A stretch of 64,000 nt of DNA. Origin: Rattus norvegicus (Eukaryota; Chordata; Mammalia; Rodentia; Muridae). The translations under genes were made by a program, and so were the position numbers. Each line of letters starts with the position of its first letter. Position 1 is the first letter of the stretch. Below, piece by piece: positions 27,118 to 40,100 of this stretch. Location: assembly GCF_036323735.1 (NCBI RefSeq), contig NC_086032.1, positions 46,803,335 through 46,867,334 on the forward strand, read 5' to 3'. The notes under the pieces were generated by a model, which saw nothing but the letters and a program-made list of their open reading frames with translations, searched no databases and had not been told where the DNA came from.

Positions 27118-28107
27118 AATTGAGTCAATATTTCTAGGCGAAATCAGTGAGTTCTTAATGGGACATGCTTGTATGAGTGTGCTTTTCAATATACAGCAAC
27201 ATTATAAGGAACGGTATCTAAGTATCATGGTGAATTCAGTAGTTTCCCAGTAGGATTCCCTTCTAATAAGGTTGTTATTCAAATTAGAGCAACGTTTTAA
27301 CCAAATGAAACACTGATTCTTTGTGAATTCAGTTGGTTCCCAGTAGCAGGCTCTTGTAGTAGGTGTCTTTTAAAGATTTATCAAAATTTGGTGAGCCGAA
27401 TCTCAGTAACTTGGCGAATTCAGTTAGTTCCTAGTATGCGGCAATAGATATAAGTGGTCTCTTCGTGATATAGAAAATTTTCACGAATTAAATCAAAATT
27501 TCGTGGGGAATTCAGTGAGTTCCCAATGGGACATGCTTGTATGAGTGTGCTTTTCAATATATAGCAACATTTTAATTAACGGAATATAAGGATCATGGTG
27601 AATTCTGTAGGTCCCCAATAGGATCGCATGTAGTAAGCTTGTTATTCAAGATAGAGCAAAGTTTTAACGAACTGAAACACTGTTTCTTTGTGAATTCAGT
27701 TATTTACCAGTAGCAGGCTCCTGTAATATGTGTACTTTTAAAGATTTATTAAAATTTGTGAGCCGAATCTCAGTAACTTAGTGAATTCAGTTAATTCTTA
27801 GTAAGCCACAAGAGTCATAAGTGGTCTGTTCGGGATATAGAAAAATTTTCACGAATTAAATCAAAATTTCTAGGCGAATTCAGTGAGTTCCCAAAGGGAC
27901 ATACTTGTATGAGGGTGCTTTTCAATATATAGCAACATTTTAAGGGACGGAATCTAAGTATCATGGTGAATTCAGTAGGTTCCCATTAGGATTCGCAGGA
28001 AATAAGCTTGTTATTCAAGATAGAACAACGTTTTACGAAATGAAACAATGTCTCTTTGTGAATTTCGTTAGTTTCCAGCCGCAGGCTCTTGTAATATGTG
28101 TACTTTT
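27118..28107 (+). repeat. HOR unit 7, truncated
   Basis: About 990 bp of the unit are present, with type B alleles and GTAGGTCCCC near 27,608. A private change is CACAAGAGTC near 27,808. The match stops near 28,107: the unit consensus continues TTTATGATTTATC..TTTAGTGAGCC, while this sequence continues TTTAAAGATTTATC..TTTGGGGGGCC, as in the flank near 8,960. Confidence 0.88.
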
Positions 28108-31063
28108 AAAGATTTATCAAAATTTGGGGGGCCGAATCTTAGTAACGTTGTGAATTATTTAGTTCCCAATAGGCCGCAGTAGTAATAAGTGGACTGTTCG
28201 GGATATAGAAAAATTTTCACGAATTGAGTCAAAATTTCTAGGCGAATTCAGTGAGTTCCCAAGGGGACATGCTTGTATGAGGGTGCTTTTCAATATATAG
28301 CAATATTTTAAGGAACGGAGTCTAAGTATCATGGTGAATTCAGTAGGTTCCCACTAGGATCGCATGAAATAAGCTTGTTTTTCAAGATAGAGCAACGTTT
28401 TAACGAACTGAAATACTGTCTCTTTGTGAATTCAGTTAGTTTTCAGTAGCAGGCTCTTGTAATATGTGTACTTTTAATGATTTATCAAAATTTGGGGGCC
28501 GAGTCTCAGTAACGTGGTGAATTCAATTAGTTCCCAATAGGCCACAGTAGTAATAAGTGGACTGTTCGGGATATAGAAAAATTTTCACGGATTGAGTCAA
28601 AATTTCTAGGCTAATTCAGTGAGTTCCCAATGGGACATGCTTGTATGAGTGTGCTTTTCAATATATAGCAACATTATAAGGAACGGAATCTAAGAATCAT
28701 GGTGAATTGTGTAGGTTTCCACTAGGATTCTCATGTATTAAGCATGTTATTAAAGATAGAGCAACGTTTTAACGAATTGAAACACTGTCTCTTTCTGAAT
28801 TCCTTTAGTTCCCGGTAGCAGGCTCTTGTAATATGTGTACTGTAAAGATTTATCAAAATTTGGTGAGCCGAATCTCAGTAACTTGGTGAATTCAGTTAGT
28901 TCCCAATAGGCCACACTATTAATAAGTCGACTGTTCCAGATATAGAAAGTTTTTCACGAATGGAATCAAAATTTCTAGGCGAATTCAGTGAGTTCCCAAT
29001 GGGACATACTTGTAGGACTGTGCTTTTCAATATATAGCAAATTTTTACGGAACGGAATCTAAGGATCATGGTGAATTGAGTAGGTTCCCACTAGGATTCG
29101 CATGTAATAAGCTTGTTATTCAAGATAGAGCAACGTTTTAACGAACTGAACCACTGTCTTTTGTGAATTCAGTTAGTTTCCAGTAGCAGGCTCTTGTAAT
29201 ATATGTACTTTTAAAGATTTATCAAAATTTGCTGAGCCGAAGCTCAGTAACTTGGTGAATTCAGTTAGTTCCCAATAGGCCGCAGTAGTAATACGTGGAC
29301 TGCTTCGGATATAGAAAAATTTTCATGAATGGAATCAAAATTTCTAGGCGAATTCAGTGAGTTGCCAATGGGACATGCTTGTATGGGTGTGATATTCAAT
29401 ATATAGCAACATTTTAAGGAACGGAATCTAAGTATCACGGTGAATTCAGGAGTTTCCCAATAGGATTCGCATGTAATAAGTTTGTTATTTAAGATAGAGC
29501 AACGTTTTAACGAACTGAAACACTGTTTCTTTTTTAATTCAGTTAGTTCCCAGTAGCAGGCTCTTGTAATATGTGTACTTTTAAAGATTTATCAAAATTT
29601 GGGGGGCCGAATCTTAGTAACGTGGTGAATTATTTAGTTCCCAATGGGCCACAGTAGTAATAAGTGGACTGTTTGGGATATAGAAAAATTTTCACGAATT
29701 GAGTCAAAATTTCTAGGCGAATTCAGTGAGTTCCCAATGGGACATGCTTGTATGAGGGTGCTTTTCAATATATAGCAAAATTTAAAGAACGGAGTGTAAG
29801 TATCATGGAGAATTCAGTAGTTTCCCAATAGGATTCGCATGTAATAAGTTTGTTATTCAAGATAGAGCAAAGTTTTAACGAACTGAATATCTGTCTCTTT
29901 GTGAATTCAGTTAGTTCCCAGTAGCAGGCTCTTGTAATATGTGTACTTTTAAAGATTTATCAAAATTTAGTGAGCCGAATCCCAGTAACTTGGTGAATTC
30001 TTTTAGTTCCCAATAGGCCGCATTAGTAATAAGTGGACTGTTCGGGATATAGCAAAATTTCACGAATTGAATCAAAATTTCCAGGCGAATTCAGTGAGTT
30101 CCCAATGGGACATGCTTGTATGAGTGTGCTTTACAATGTATAGCAACATTTTAAGTAACGGAATCTAAGAATCATGGAGAATTCTGAAGGTTAAGAATAG
30201 GATTCGCATGTAATAAGCTTGTTATTCAAGATAGAGCAACGTTTTAACAAATTGAAACACTTTTCTTTGTGAATTCAGTTAGTTCCCAGTAGCATGCTCT
30301 TGTAATATGTGTCTTTTAAAGATTTATCAAAATTTGGGGGCCGAATCTCAGTAACGTGGTGCATTCATTTAGTTCCCAATAGTCCGCAATAGTAATAAGT
30401 GAACTGTTCGGGATATAGAAAAATTTTCACGAATTGAGTCAATATTTCTGGGCGAAGTCAGAGAGTTCCCAATGGGACATGCTTGTATGAGTGTGCTTTT
30501 CAATATACAGCAACATTATAAGGAACATAATCTAAGTATCATGGTGAATTGAGTAGGTTCCCACTAGGATTCCCATGTAATAAGCTTGTTACTAAAGATA
30601 GAGCAACGTTTTAACAAATTGAAAGACTGTCTCTTTCTGAATTCCTTTAGTTCCCGGTAGCAGGCTCTTATAATATGTGTACTGTAAAGATTTATCAAAA
30701 TTTGGTGAGCCGAATCTCAGTAACTTGGTGAATTCAGTTAGTTCCCAATAGGCCACAGTATTAATAAGTCGACTGTTCCAGATATAGAAAATTTTTCACG
30801 AATGGAATCAAAATTTCTAGACGAATTCAGTGAGTTCCCAATGGGACATACTTGTAGGACTGTGCTTTTCAATATATAGCAAATTTTTACGGAACGGAAT
30901 GTAAGTATCATGGTGAATTGTGTAGGTTCCCACTAGGATTCGCATGTAATAAGCTTGTTGTTCAAGATAGAGCAACGTTTTAACGAACTGAACCACTGTC
31001 TCTTTGTGAATTCAGTTAGTTTCCAGTAGCAGGCTCTTGTAATATATGTACTTTTAAAGATTT
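28108..31063 (+). repeat. Right flank of the HOR array, diverged copy of the left flank
   Basis: From about 28,480 to 29,900 this block aligns to 7,870-9,290 at a constant offset of 20,614 bp, seven HOR lengths. An example is the unusual GAGTTGCCAATGGG followed by TATGGGTGTGATATTC near 29,361 and 8,747. Differences are more numerous than within the HOR array. An additional monomer near 29,950-30,310 then shifts the offset to about 20,980. Within the block, the CTTTAGTTCCCGGTAGCAGG variant near 28,803 recurs near 30,645 (about 1,842 bp, five monomers). No genes. Confidence 0.82.
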
Positions 31064-31101
31064 GTAGCAGGCTCTTGTAATATGTGTACCTTTAAAGATT
31101 T
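31026..31101 (+). repeat. 38-bp tandem duplication at a satellite domain junction
   Basis: GTAGCAGGCTCTTGTAATAT begins at 31,026 and again at 31,064, so the first subrepeat is interrupted after ..AAAGATTT and restarts 38 bp earlier. The two copies differ at a few bases (ATATGTACTT versus GTGTACCTT). The break coincides with the change from the left satellite types to the mixed types on the right, so it looks like an exchange or repair joint and not a simple slippage event. Confidence 0.85.
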
Positions 31102-34100
31102 ATCAAAATATGGTGAGCCGAATCTCAGTAACTTGGTGAATTCAGTTAGTTCCCAGTAGGCCGCAGTAGCAATAAGTGGACCGATCGGGATATAGAAAAA
31201 ATTTCACGTATTGAATCAAAATATCGAGGCAAATTCAGTGAGTTCCCAATTGGACATGGTTGTTTCAGTGTGCATTTCAATATATAGCAACATTTTACGG
31301 AACTGAATCTATGTATCACGTTGAATTCAGTAGTTTCTCAATAGGATTCGCAAGTAATAAGCTTGTTATTCAAGATAAAGCAACGTTTTTACGAACTGAA
31401 ACACTGTTTCATTTTGTAGTCATTTAGTTCCCAGTAGCAGGCTCTTGTAATATGTGTACTTTTAAAGATTTGTCAAAATTTGCTGTGGCGAATCTCAGTA
31501 ACTTGGGGAATTCAGTTAGTTCCTAATAGGCCGCAATAGTAATAAGTGGACTGCTTGGGATATAGAAAAATTTTGACGAATTGAATCAAAATTTCTTGGT
31601 GAATACAGTGAGTTCCCAATGGGACATGCTTGTATGAGTGGGCTTTTCAATATATGGCAACATTTTAAGTAACGGAATCTAAGTATCATGGTGAATTCTG
31701 TAGGTTCCCAATAGGATCGCATGTAGTAAGCTTCTACTTTAAGATAGAGCAACGTTTTAACGAACTGAAACACTGTTTCATTTTGAATTCATTTAGTTCC
31801 CAGTATCAGGCTCTTGTAATATGTGTACTTTTAAAGATTTATCAAAATTTGGTGAGCCGAATCTCAGTAACTTGGTGAATTCAGTTACTTCCCAATAGGC
31901 CACAGTAGTAATAAGTGGACTGTTCTGGATATAGAAAAATTTTCACGAATGGATCAAAATTTCTAGGCGAATTCAGTGAGTTCCCAATGGGACATGCTTG
32001 TATGAGGGTGCTTTTCAATATATGGCAACATTTTAAGGAACGGAATCTAAGTATACTGGTGAATTCAGTAGTTTCCCAATACGATGCACATGCAATAAGC
32101 TTTTTATTCAAGAAAGAGCAACGTTTTAGCAAACTGAAACACTGTTTTTTGTGAAATCAGTTAGTTCCCCGTACCAGGCTCTTGTAATATGTGTACTTTT
32201 AAAGATTTATCAAAATTTGGTGAGCCAAATCTCAGTAACATGGTCAATTCAGTTACTTCCCAGTATGCCGCAGTAACAATAAGTGGACTGTTCAGGATAT
32301 AGAAAAAATTTCACGTATTGAATCAAAATATCGAGGCAAATTCAGTCAGTTCCTAATGAGACATGCTGTTTGAATGTGCATTTCAATATATAGCAACATT
32401 TTATGGAACTGAATCTATGTATCACGTTGAATTCAGTAGTTTCTCAATAGGATTCGCATGTAATATGCTTGTTATTCAAGATAGAGCAACGTTTTTACGA
32501 ACTGAAACAGTTTCTTTGTGAATTCAGTTAGTTCCCAGTAGCAGGCTCTTGTAATATGTGTACTTTAAAGATTTATCAAAATTTGCTGAGCCGTATCTCA
32601 GTAACTTGGTGCATTCAGTCAGTTCATAGTAGGCCGCAATAGTAATAAGTGGACTTCTCGGGATATAGAAAAATTTTGACGAATTGAATCAAAATTTCTT
32701 GGCGAATTCAGTGAGTTCCCAATGGGACATGCTTGTATGAGTGTGCTTTTCAATATATGGCAACATTTTAAGGAACTGAATCTATGTATCACGTTGAATT
32801 CAGTAGTTTCCCAATAGGATGCACATGCAATAAGATTGTTATTCAAGATAGAGCAACGTTTTAACGAACTGAAACACTGTTTCTTTGTGAATTCAGTTAG
32901 TTCCCAGTAGCAGGCTCTTGTAATATGTGTACTTTTAAAGATTAATCAAAATTTAGTGAGCCGAATCTCAGTAACTTGGTGAATTCAGTTAGTTCCTAGT
33001 AGGCCACAGTAGCAATATGTGGACTGATCGGGATATAGAAAAAATTTCACGTATTGAATCAAAATAACGAGGCAAATTCATTGAGTTCCTAATTGGACAT
33101 GCTTCTTTGAGTGTGCATTTCAATATATAGCAACATTTTAAATAACAAAATCTGAGTACCATGGTCAATTCTGTAGGTTCCCAATAGGATCGCATGTAGT
33201 AAGCTTGTTATTTAAGATAGAGCAACGTTTTAAAGAACTGAAACACTGTTTCATTTTAAAGTGATTTAGTTCCCAGTAGCAGGCTCTTGTAATATGTGTA
33301 CTTTTAAAGATTTATCAAAATTTGCTGAGCCGAATCTCAGTAACTTGGTGAATTCAGTTAGTTCGTAGTAGGCCGCAATAGTAATAAGTAGACTGCTCGG
33401 GATATAGAAAATTTTGATGAATTGAATCAAAATATCTAGGTGAATTCAGTGAGTTCCCAATGGAACATGCTTGTATGAGTGTGCTTTTCAATATGTAGCA
33501 ACATTTTAAGTAACGGAATCTTAGTATCATCCTGAATTCTGTAGGTTCCCAATAGGATCGCATGTAATAAGCTTGTTATTTAAGATACAGCAACGTTTTA
33601 GTGAACTGAAACACTGTTTCTTTGTGAATTCAGTCAATTCCCAGTAGCAGGCTCTTGTAATATGTGTACTTTTCAAGATTTATCAAAATTTGGTGAGCCG
33701 AATCTCAGTAATTTGGTGAATTCAGTTAGTTCCTAGTAGGCCGCAATAGTAATAAGTGGACTGTTTGGGATATAGAAAAATTATCATGAATGGAATCAAA
33801 ATTTCAAGGCGAATTCAGTGTTTTCCCAATGGACATGCTTGTATGAGTGTGCTTTTCAATATATGGCAACATTTAAAGTAACGGAATCTAAGTATCATGG
33901 TGAATTCTGTAGTTTGCTAATAGGATCGCATGTAGTAAGCTTGTTATTTAAGATAGAGCAACGTTTTAACGAACTGAAACACTGTTTCCTTGTGAATTCA
34001 GTTAGTTCCCAGTAGCAGGCTCTTGTAATATGTGTACTTTTAAAGCTTTATCAAAATTTGCAGAGTCGAATCTCAGTAACTTGGTGAATTCAGTTAGTTC

Positions 34101-37100
34101 CCAGTAGGCCGCAGTAGTAATAAGTGGACTGTTCGGGATATAGAAAAATTTTCACGTATTGAATCAAATTGGCGAATTCAGTTAGTTCCCAATGGGACAT
34201 GCTTGTATGAGTGTCCATTTCAATATAGAGCAACATTTTAAGGAACTGAATCTATGTATCACATTGAATTCACTAGTTTTCCAATAGGATTAACATGTAA
34301 TAGCTTGTTATTCAAGATAGAGCAACGTTTTAACGAACTGAAACTCTGTTTCTTTGTGAATTCAGTTAGTTCCCAGTACCAGGCTCTTTAAGATGTGTAT
34401 TTTTAAAGATTTATCAAAATTTGGTGAGCCGAATTTCAGTAACTTGGTGAATTCAGTTAGTTCCTAGTAGGACGCAATAGTAATAAGTGGACTGCTTGGG
34501 ATATAGAAAAATTTTGACGAATTGAATCAAAAATTCTATGTGAATTCAGTGAGTTCCCAATGGGACATGCTTGTATGAGTGTGCTTTTCAATATATAGCA
34601 ACATTTTAAGTAACGGAATCTAAGTACCATGGTGAAATCTGTAGGTTCCCAGTAGGATCGCAAGTAGTAAGCTTGTTATTTAAGATAGAGCAACGTTTAA
34701 CGAACTGAAACAGTGTTTCATTTTGAATTCACTTAGTTCCCAGTAGCAGGCTCTTGTAATATGTGGACTTTTAAAGATTTACCAAAATTTGGTGAGCAAA
34801 TCTCAGTAACTTGGTAAATTCAGTTAGTTCCCAAAAGGCCGCAGTAGTAATAAGTGGATTGTTCGGCATATAGAAAAATTTTCACGAATGAATCAAAATT
34901 TCTAGGCTAATTCAGTGAGTTCCCAATGGAACATGCTTGTATGAGGGTGCTTTTCAATGTATGACAAAATTTTAAGTAATGGAATCTACGTGTCATAGTG
35001 AATTCAATAGTTTCCCAATAGGATGCACATATAATAAGCTTGTTATTCAAGATAGAGCAACGTTTTAACGAACTGAAACACTGTTTCTTTGTGAATTCAG
35101 TTAGTTCCCAGTACCAGGCTCTAGTAATATGTGTACTTTTCATGATTTATCAAAATTTGATGAGCCGAATCTCAGTAACATGGTGAATTCAGTTAGTTTC
35201 CAGTAGGCCGCAGTAGTAATAAGTGGAGTGTTCGGGATATAGAAAAATTTTCACGTTTTGAATCAAATTGGCGATTTCAGTGAGTTCCCAATGGGACATG
35301 CTTGTATGAGGGTGCTTTTCAATGTATGACAACATTTTAAGTAACGGAATCTAAGTGTCATGGTGAATTCTATAGTTTCCCAATAGGATGCACATGTAAT
35401 AAGCTTGTTATTCAAGATAGAGCAACTTTTTAACGAACTGAAACTCTGTTTCTTTGTGAATTCATTTAATTCCCAGTATCAGGCTCTTTAAGATGTGTAC
35501 TTTTAAAGATTTATCAAAATTTCCTGAGCCGAATCTCAGTAACTTGGTGAATTCAGTTAGCATCTATTAGGCCGCAGTAGTAATAAGTGGACTGCTCGGG
35601 ATATAGAAAAATTTTCACGTATTGAATCAAATGGGCGAATTCAGTTAGTTTCCAAAGGGACATGCTTGTATGAGTGTCCATTTCAATATATAGCAACATT
35701 TTGAGGAACTGAATCTATGTATCATGTTGAATTCCGTAGTTTCCCAATAAGATTAACATGTGATAAGCTTGTTATTCAAAATAGAGCAACGTTTTAACGA
35801 ACTGAAACACTGTTTCATTTTGAATTCATTTAGGGCCCAGTAGCAGGCTCTTGTAATATGTGTACTTTTAAAGATTTATCAAAATTTGGTGACCCAAATC
35901 TCAGTAACTTGGTGAATTCAGTTAGTTCCCAATAGGTGGCAGTAGTAGTAAGTGGACTGTTCGATTTATAGAAAAATTTTCACGAATGGATCAAAATTTC
36001 TAGGCGAATTCTGTAGGTTCCCAAAGGCACATGCTTGTATGAGGTTGCTTTTCATTATATAGCAACATTTAAGTAACGGAATCTAAGTTTAATGGTGAAT
36101 TCAGTAGTTTCCCAATAGGATGCACATGTAATAAGCTTGTTATTCAAGATAGAGCAATGTTTTAAGGAACTGAAACACTGTTTCTTTGTGAATTCAGTTA
36201 GATCCCAGTACCAGGTTCTTGTAATATGTGTACTTTTAAAGATTTATCAAAATTTCGTGAGCCGAATCTCAGTAACTTCGTGAATTCAGTTAGTTCGTAG
36301 TAGGCCGTAATAGGAATAAGTGAACTGCTCGGGATATAGAAAATTTTTAACGAATTGAATGAAAATTTCTTGGTGAATTCAGTGAGTTCCCAATGGGACA
36401 TGCTTGTATGAGTGTGCTTTTCAATAGATAGCAACATTTTAATTACAGAATCTAAGTATCATGGTGAATTCTGTAGGTTTCCAAAAGCATCTCATGCAAT
36501 AAGCTTGTTATTTAAGATGGAGCAACGTTTTAATGAACTGAAACACTGTTTCTTTGTGAATTCAGTTAATTTTCAGTAGCACTCTCTTGTAATATGTGTA
36601 CTTTTAAAGATTTATCAAAATTTGGTGAGCCGAACCTCAGTAACTTGGTGAATTCAGTTAGTTCCTAGTAGGCCACAATTGTAATAAGTGGACTGTTCAG
36701 GATATAGAAAAATTTTCACGAATGGAATCAAAATTTCTAGGCAAATTCCGTGAGTTCCCAATGGGACATGCTTGGATGAGTGTGCTTTTCAATATAAAGC
36801 AACATTTTTGGTAACAGAATCTAAGTATCATGGGGAATTGAGTAGTTTCCGAATAGGATTCTCATGTAATAAGCTTGTTATTCAAGATAGCGCAACGTTT
36901 TAACGAACTGAAACACTGTTTCTTTGTGAATTCAGTTAGTTTTCAGTAGCAGGTTCTTGTAATATGTGTACTTTTAAAGATTTTTCAAAATATGCTGAGT
37001 CGAATCTCAGAAACTTCTGAATTCAGTTAGTTCCTAGTAGGCCGCAATAGTAATAAGTTGACTGTTCGGGATATAGAAAAATTTTCACGAATGGAATCAA

Positions 37101-40100
37101 AATTTCTAGGCGAATTCAGTGAGTTCCCAATGGGACATGCTTGTATGAGTGTGCTTTTCAATATAGCAACATTTTAAGTAATGGAATCTAAGTATGATGT
37201 TGAATTCAGTAGTTTCCTAATAGGATTTACATGTAATAAGCTTGTTATTCAAGATAGCGCAACGTTTTAACGAACTGAAACACTGTTTCTTTGTGAATTC
37301 AGTTAGTTCCCAGTAGCAGGTTCTTGTAATATGTGTACTTTTAAAGATTTTTCAAAATATGCTGAGTCGAATCTCAGAAACTTGGTGAATTCAGTTAGTT
37401 CCAAGTAGGCCGCAGTAGTAATAAGTGGACTGTTCAGGGTAAAGAAAAATTTTCACGTATTGAATCAATATGGCCAATTCTGTTAGTTCCCAACGGGACA
37501 TGCTTGTATGAGTGTGCATTTCAATATATAGCATCATTTTAAGGAACTGAATCTATTTATCACGTTGAATTCAGTAGTTTCCCAATAGGATTAACATGTA
37601 ATAAGCTTGTTATTCAAGATTGAGCAACGTTTTAATGAACTGAAAAACAGTTTCTTGGGAATTCAGTTAGTTCCCAGTAGCAGGCTCTTGTAATATGTGT
37701 ACTTTTCAAGATTTATCAAAATTTGCTGAGCCGAATCTCAGTAACTTGGTGAATTCAGTTAGTTCCTAGTAGGCCGCAATAGTAATAAGTAGACTGCTCG
37801 GGATATAGAAAATTTTGATGAATTGAATCAAAATATCTAGGTGAATTCAGTGAGTTCCCTGAGTTCCCAATGGGACATGCTTGGATGAGTGTGCATTTCA
37901 ATATATGGCAACATTTTAAGTAACGGAATCTAATTGTCATGGTGAATTCTGTAGTTTCCCAATAGGATGCATAAGTAATAAGCTTGTTATTCAAGATAAA
38001 GCAACGTTTTAACGAACTGAAACTCTGTTTCTTTGTGAATTCAGTTAGTTCCCATGACCAGGCTCTAGTAATATGTGTACTTTTAAAGATTTATCAAAAT
38101 TTCCTGAGCCGAATATCAGTATGGTGAATTCAGTTAGTTCGTAGTAGGCCGCAATAGTAATAAGTGGACTGCTCGAGATATAGAAAAATTTTGACGAATT
38201 GAATCAAAATTTTTCGGTGAATTCAGTGAGTTCCCAATGGAACATGCTTGTATTGGTGTGCTTTTCAATATGTAGCAACATTTTAAGTAACGGAATCGAA
38301 GTATGGTGAATTGTGTAGGTTCCCAATAGGATCGCATGTAATAAGCTTGTTATTTAAGATACAGCAACGTTTTAGTGAACTGAAACACTGTTTCTTTGTG
38401 AATTCAGTTAGTTCCCAGTAGCACACTTGTAATATGTGTACTTTTAAAGATTCATCAAAATTTGGTGAGCCGAATCTCAGTAACTTGGTGAATTCTGTTA
38501 GTTCCTCGTAGGCCGCAATAGTAATAAGTGGACTGTTCGGGATATAGAAAAATTTTCACGAATGGAATCAAAATTTCTAGGCCAATTCAGTGAGTTCCGA
38601 ATGGGACATGCTCGTATGAGTGTGCTTTTCAATATATAGCAACATTTAAAGTAACGGAATCTAAGTATCATGGTGAATTCTGTAGTTTCCCAATAGGATC
38701 GCATGCAGTAAGCTTGTTATTTAAGATAGAGCAACGTTTTAACGAACTGAAACACTTTTTCTTTGTGAATTCAGTTAGTTCCCAGTAGCAGGTTCTTGTA
38801 ACATGTGTATTTTTAAAGATTTATCAAAATTTGCTGAGTCGCATCTCAGTAACTTGGTGAATTCAGTTAGTTCCCAGTAGGCCGCAGTACTAATAAGTGG
38901 ACTGTTCGGGATATAGAAAAATTTTCACGTATTGAATCAAATTGGCGAATTCAGTTAGTTCCCAATGGGACATGCTTGTATGAGTGTCCATTTCAATATA
39001 GAGCAACATTTTAAGGAACTGAATCTATGTATCACATTGTATTCAGTAGTTTCCCAATAGGATTCTCATGTAATAAGCTTGTTATTCAAGATAGAGCAAC
39101 GTTTTAACGAACTGAAACACTGTATCTTTGTGAATTCAATTAGTTCCCAGTAGCAGGCTCTTGTAAGATGTGTACTTAAAAGATTTATCAAAATTTGCTG
39201 AGCCGAATCTCAGTAACTTGGTGAATTCAGTTAGTTCTTAGTAGGCCGCAATAGTAATAAGTAGACTGCTCGGGATATAGAGAAATTTTGACGAATTGAA
39301 TCAAAATATCTAGGTGAATTCAGTGAGTTCCCAATGGGACATGCTGGTATGAGGGTGCTTTTCAATGTATGACAACATTTTAATTAACGGAATCTAAGTG
39401 TCATGGTGAATTCTGTAGTTTCCCAATAGGATGCACATGTAATAAGCTTGTTATTCAAGATAGAGCAACGTTTTAACGAACTGAAACACTGTTTCTTTGT
39501 GAATTCATTTAGTTCCCAGTAGCAGGCTCTTGTAATATGTGTACTTTTAAAGATTTTTCAAAATTTGCTGAGTCGAATCTAAGAAACTTGGTGAATTCAG
39601 TTAGTTCCCAGTAGGCTGCAGTAGTAATAAGTGGACTGTTCAGGGTATAGAAAAATATTCACATATTGAATCAAATTGGCGAATTCAGTTAGGTCCCAAC
39701 GGGACATGCTTGTATGAGTGTGCATTTCAATATGTAGCAACATTATAAGGAACTGAATCTATTTATCACGTTGAATTCAGTAGTTTCCCACTAGGATTAA
39801 CATGCAATAAGCTTGTTATTCAAGATAGAGCAACGTTTTAACGAACTGAAACACTGTTTCTTTGTTAATTCAGTTAGTTCTCAGTAGCAGGCTCTTGTAA
39901 GATGTGTACTTTTAAAAATTTATCAGAATTTGCTGAGCCGAATCTCAGTAACTTGGTGAATTCAATTAGTTCCAAGTAGGCCGCAATAGTAATAAGTGGA
40001 CTGTTCGGGATATAAAAATTTTTTCACGTATTGAATATAATTGGCAAATTCAGTTAGTTCCCAATGGGACATGCTTGTATGAGTGTGCATTTCAATATAT

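Larger units (their letters stand above)
9420..28107 (+). repeat. Homogeneous 2,944-bp higher-order repeat array (8 monomers per unit)
   Basis: The landmark GAGTCAATATTTCTAGG with its preceding AAGT or AATT recurs at 9451, 12396, 15341, 18285, 21229, 24174 and 27118, giving spacings of 2945, 2945, 2944, 2944, 2945 and 2944 bp. A unit equals eight 368-bp monomers (32 subrepeats). About 6.3 units are present and differ from each other at only a handful of positions, apart from the first few hundred bases of unit 1. Spacing differences are explained by an A-run of 9 or 10 and by one extra A near 9,700 in unit 1. The left edge grades into diverged satellite near 9,420; the right edge is at about 28,107. 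Confidence 0.93.

Noticed and set aside
12271..27253. Repeated 86-aa plus-strand open frames every 2,944 bp, and dozens of similar 65-100-aa frames on the minus strand across the window
   Set aside because: They are translations of the satellite itself. The same peptides recur with each monomer, starts and stops shift with satellite variants, and nothing resembles a known domain, promoter or splice structure.
9420..28107. HOR array as a pure assembly artefact
   Set aside because: Each unit carries private variants and ordered shared ones (for example GTAGGTCCCC only in units 5-7), which simple duplication of one contig would not produce. Exact copy number still needs long reads.
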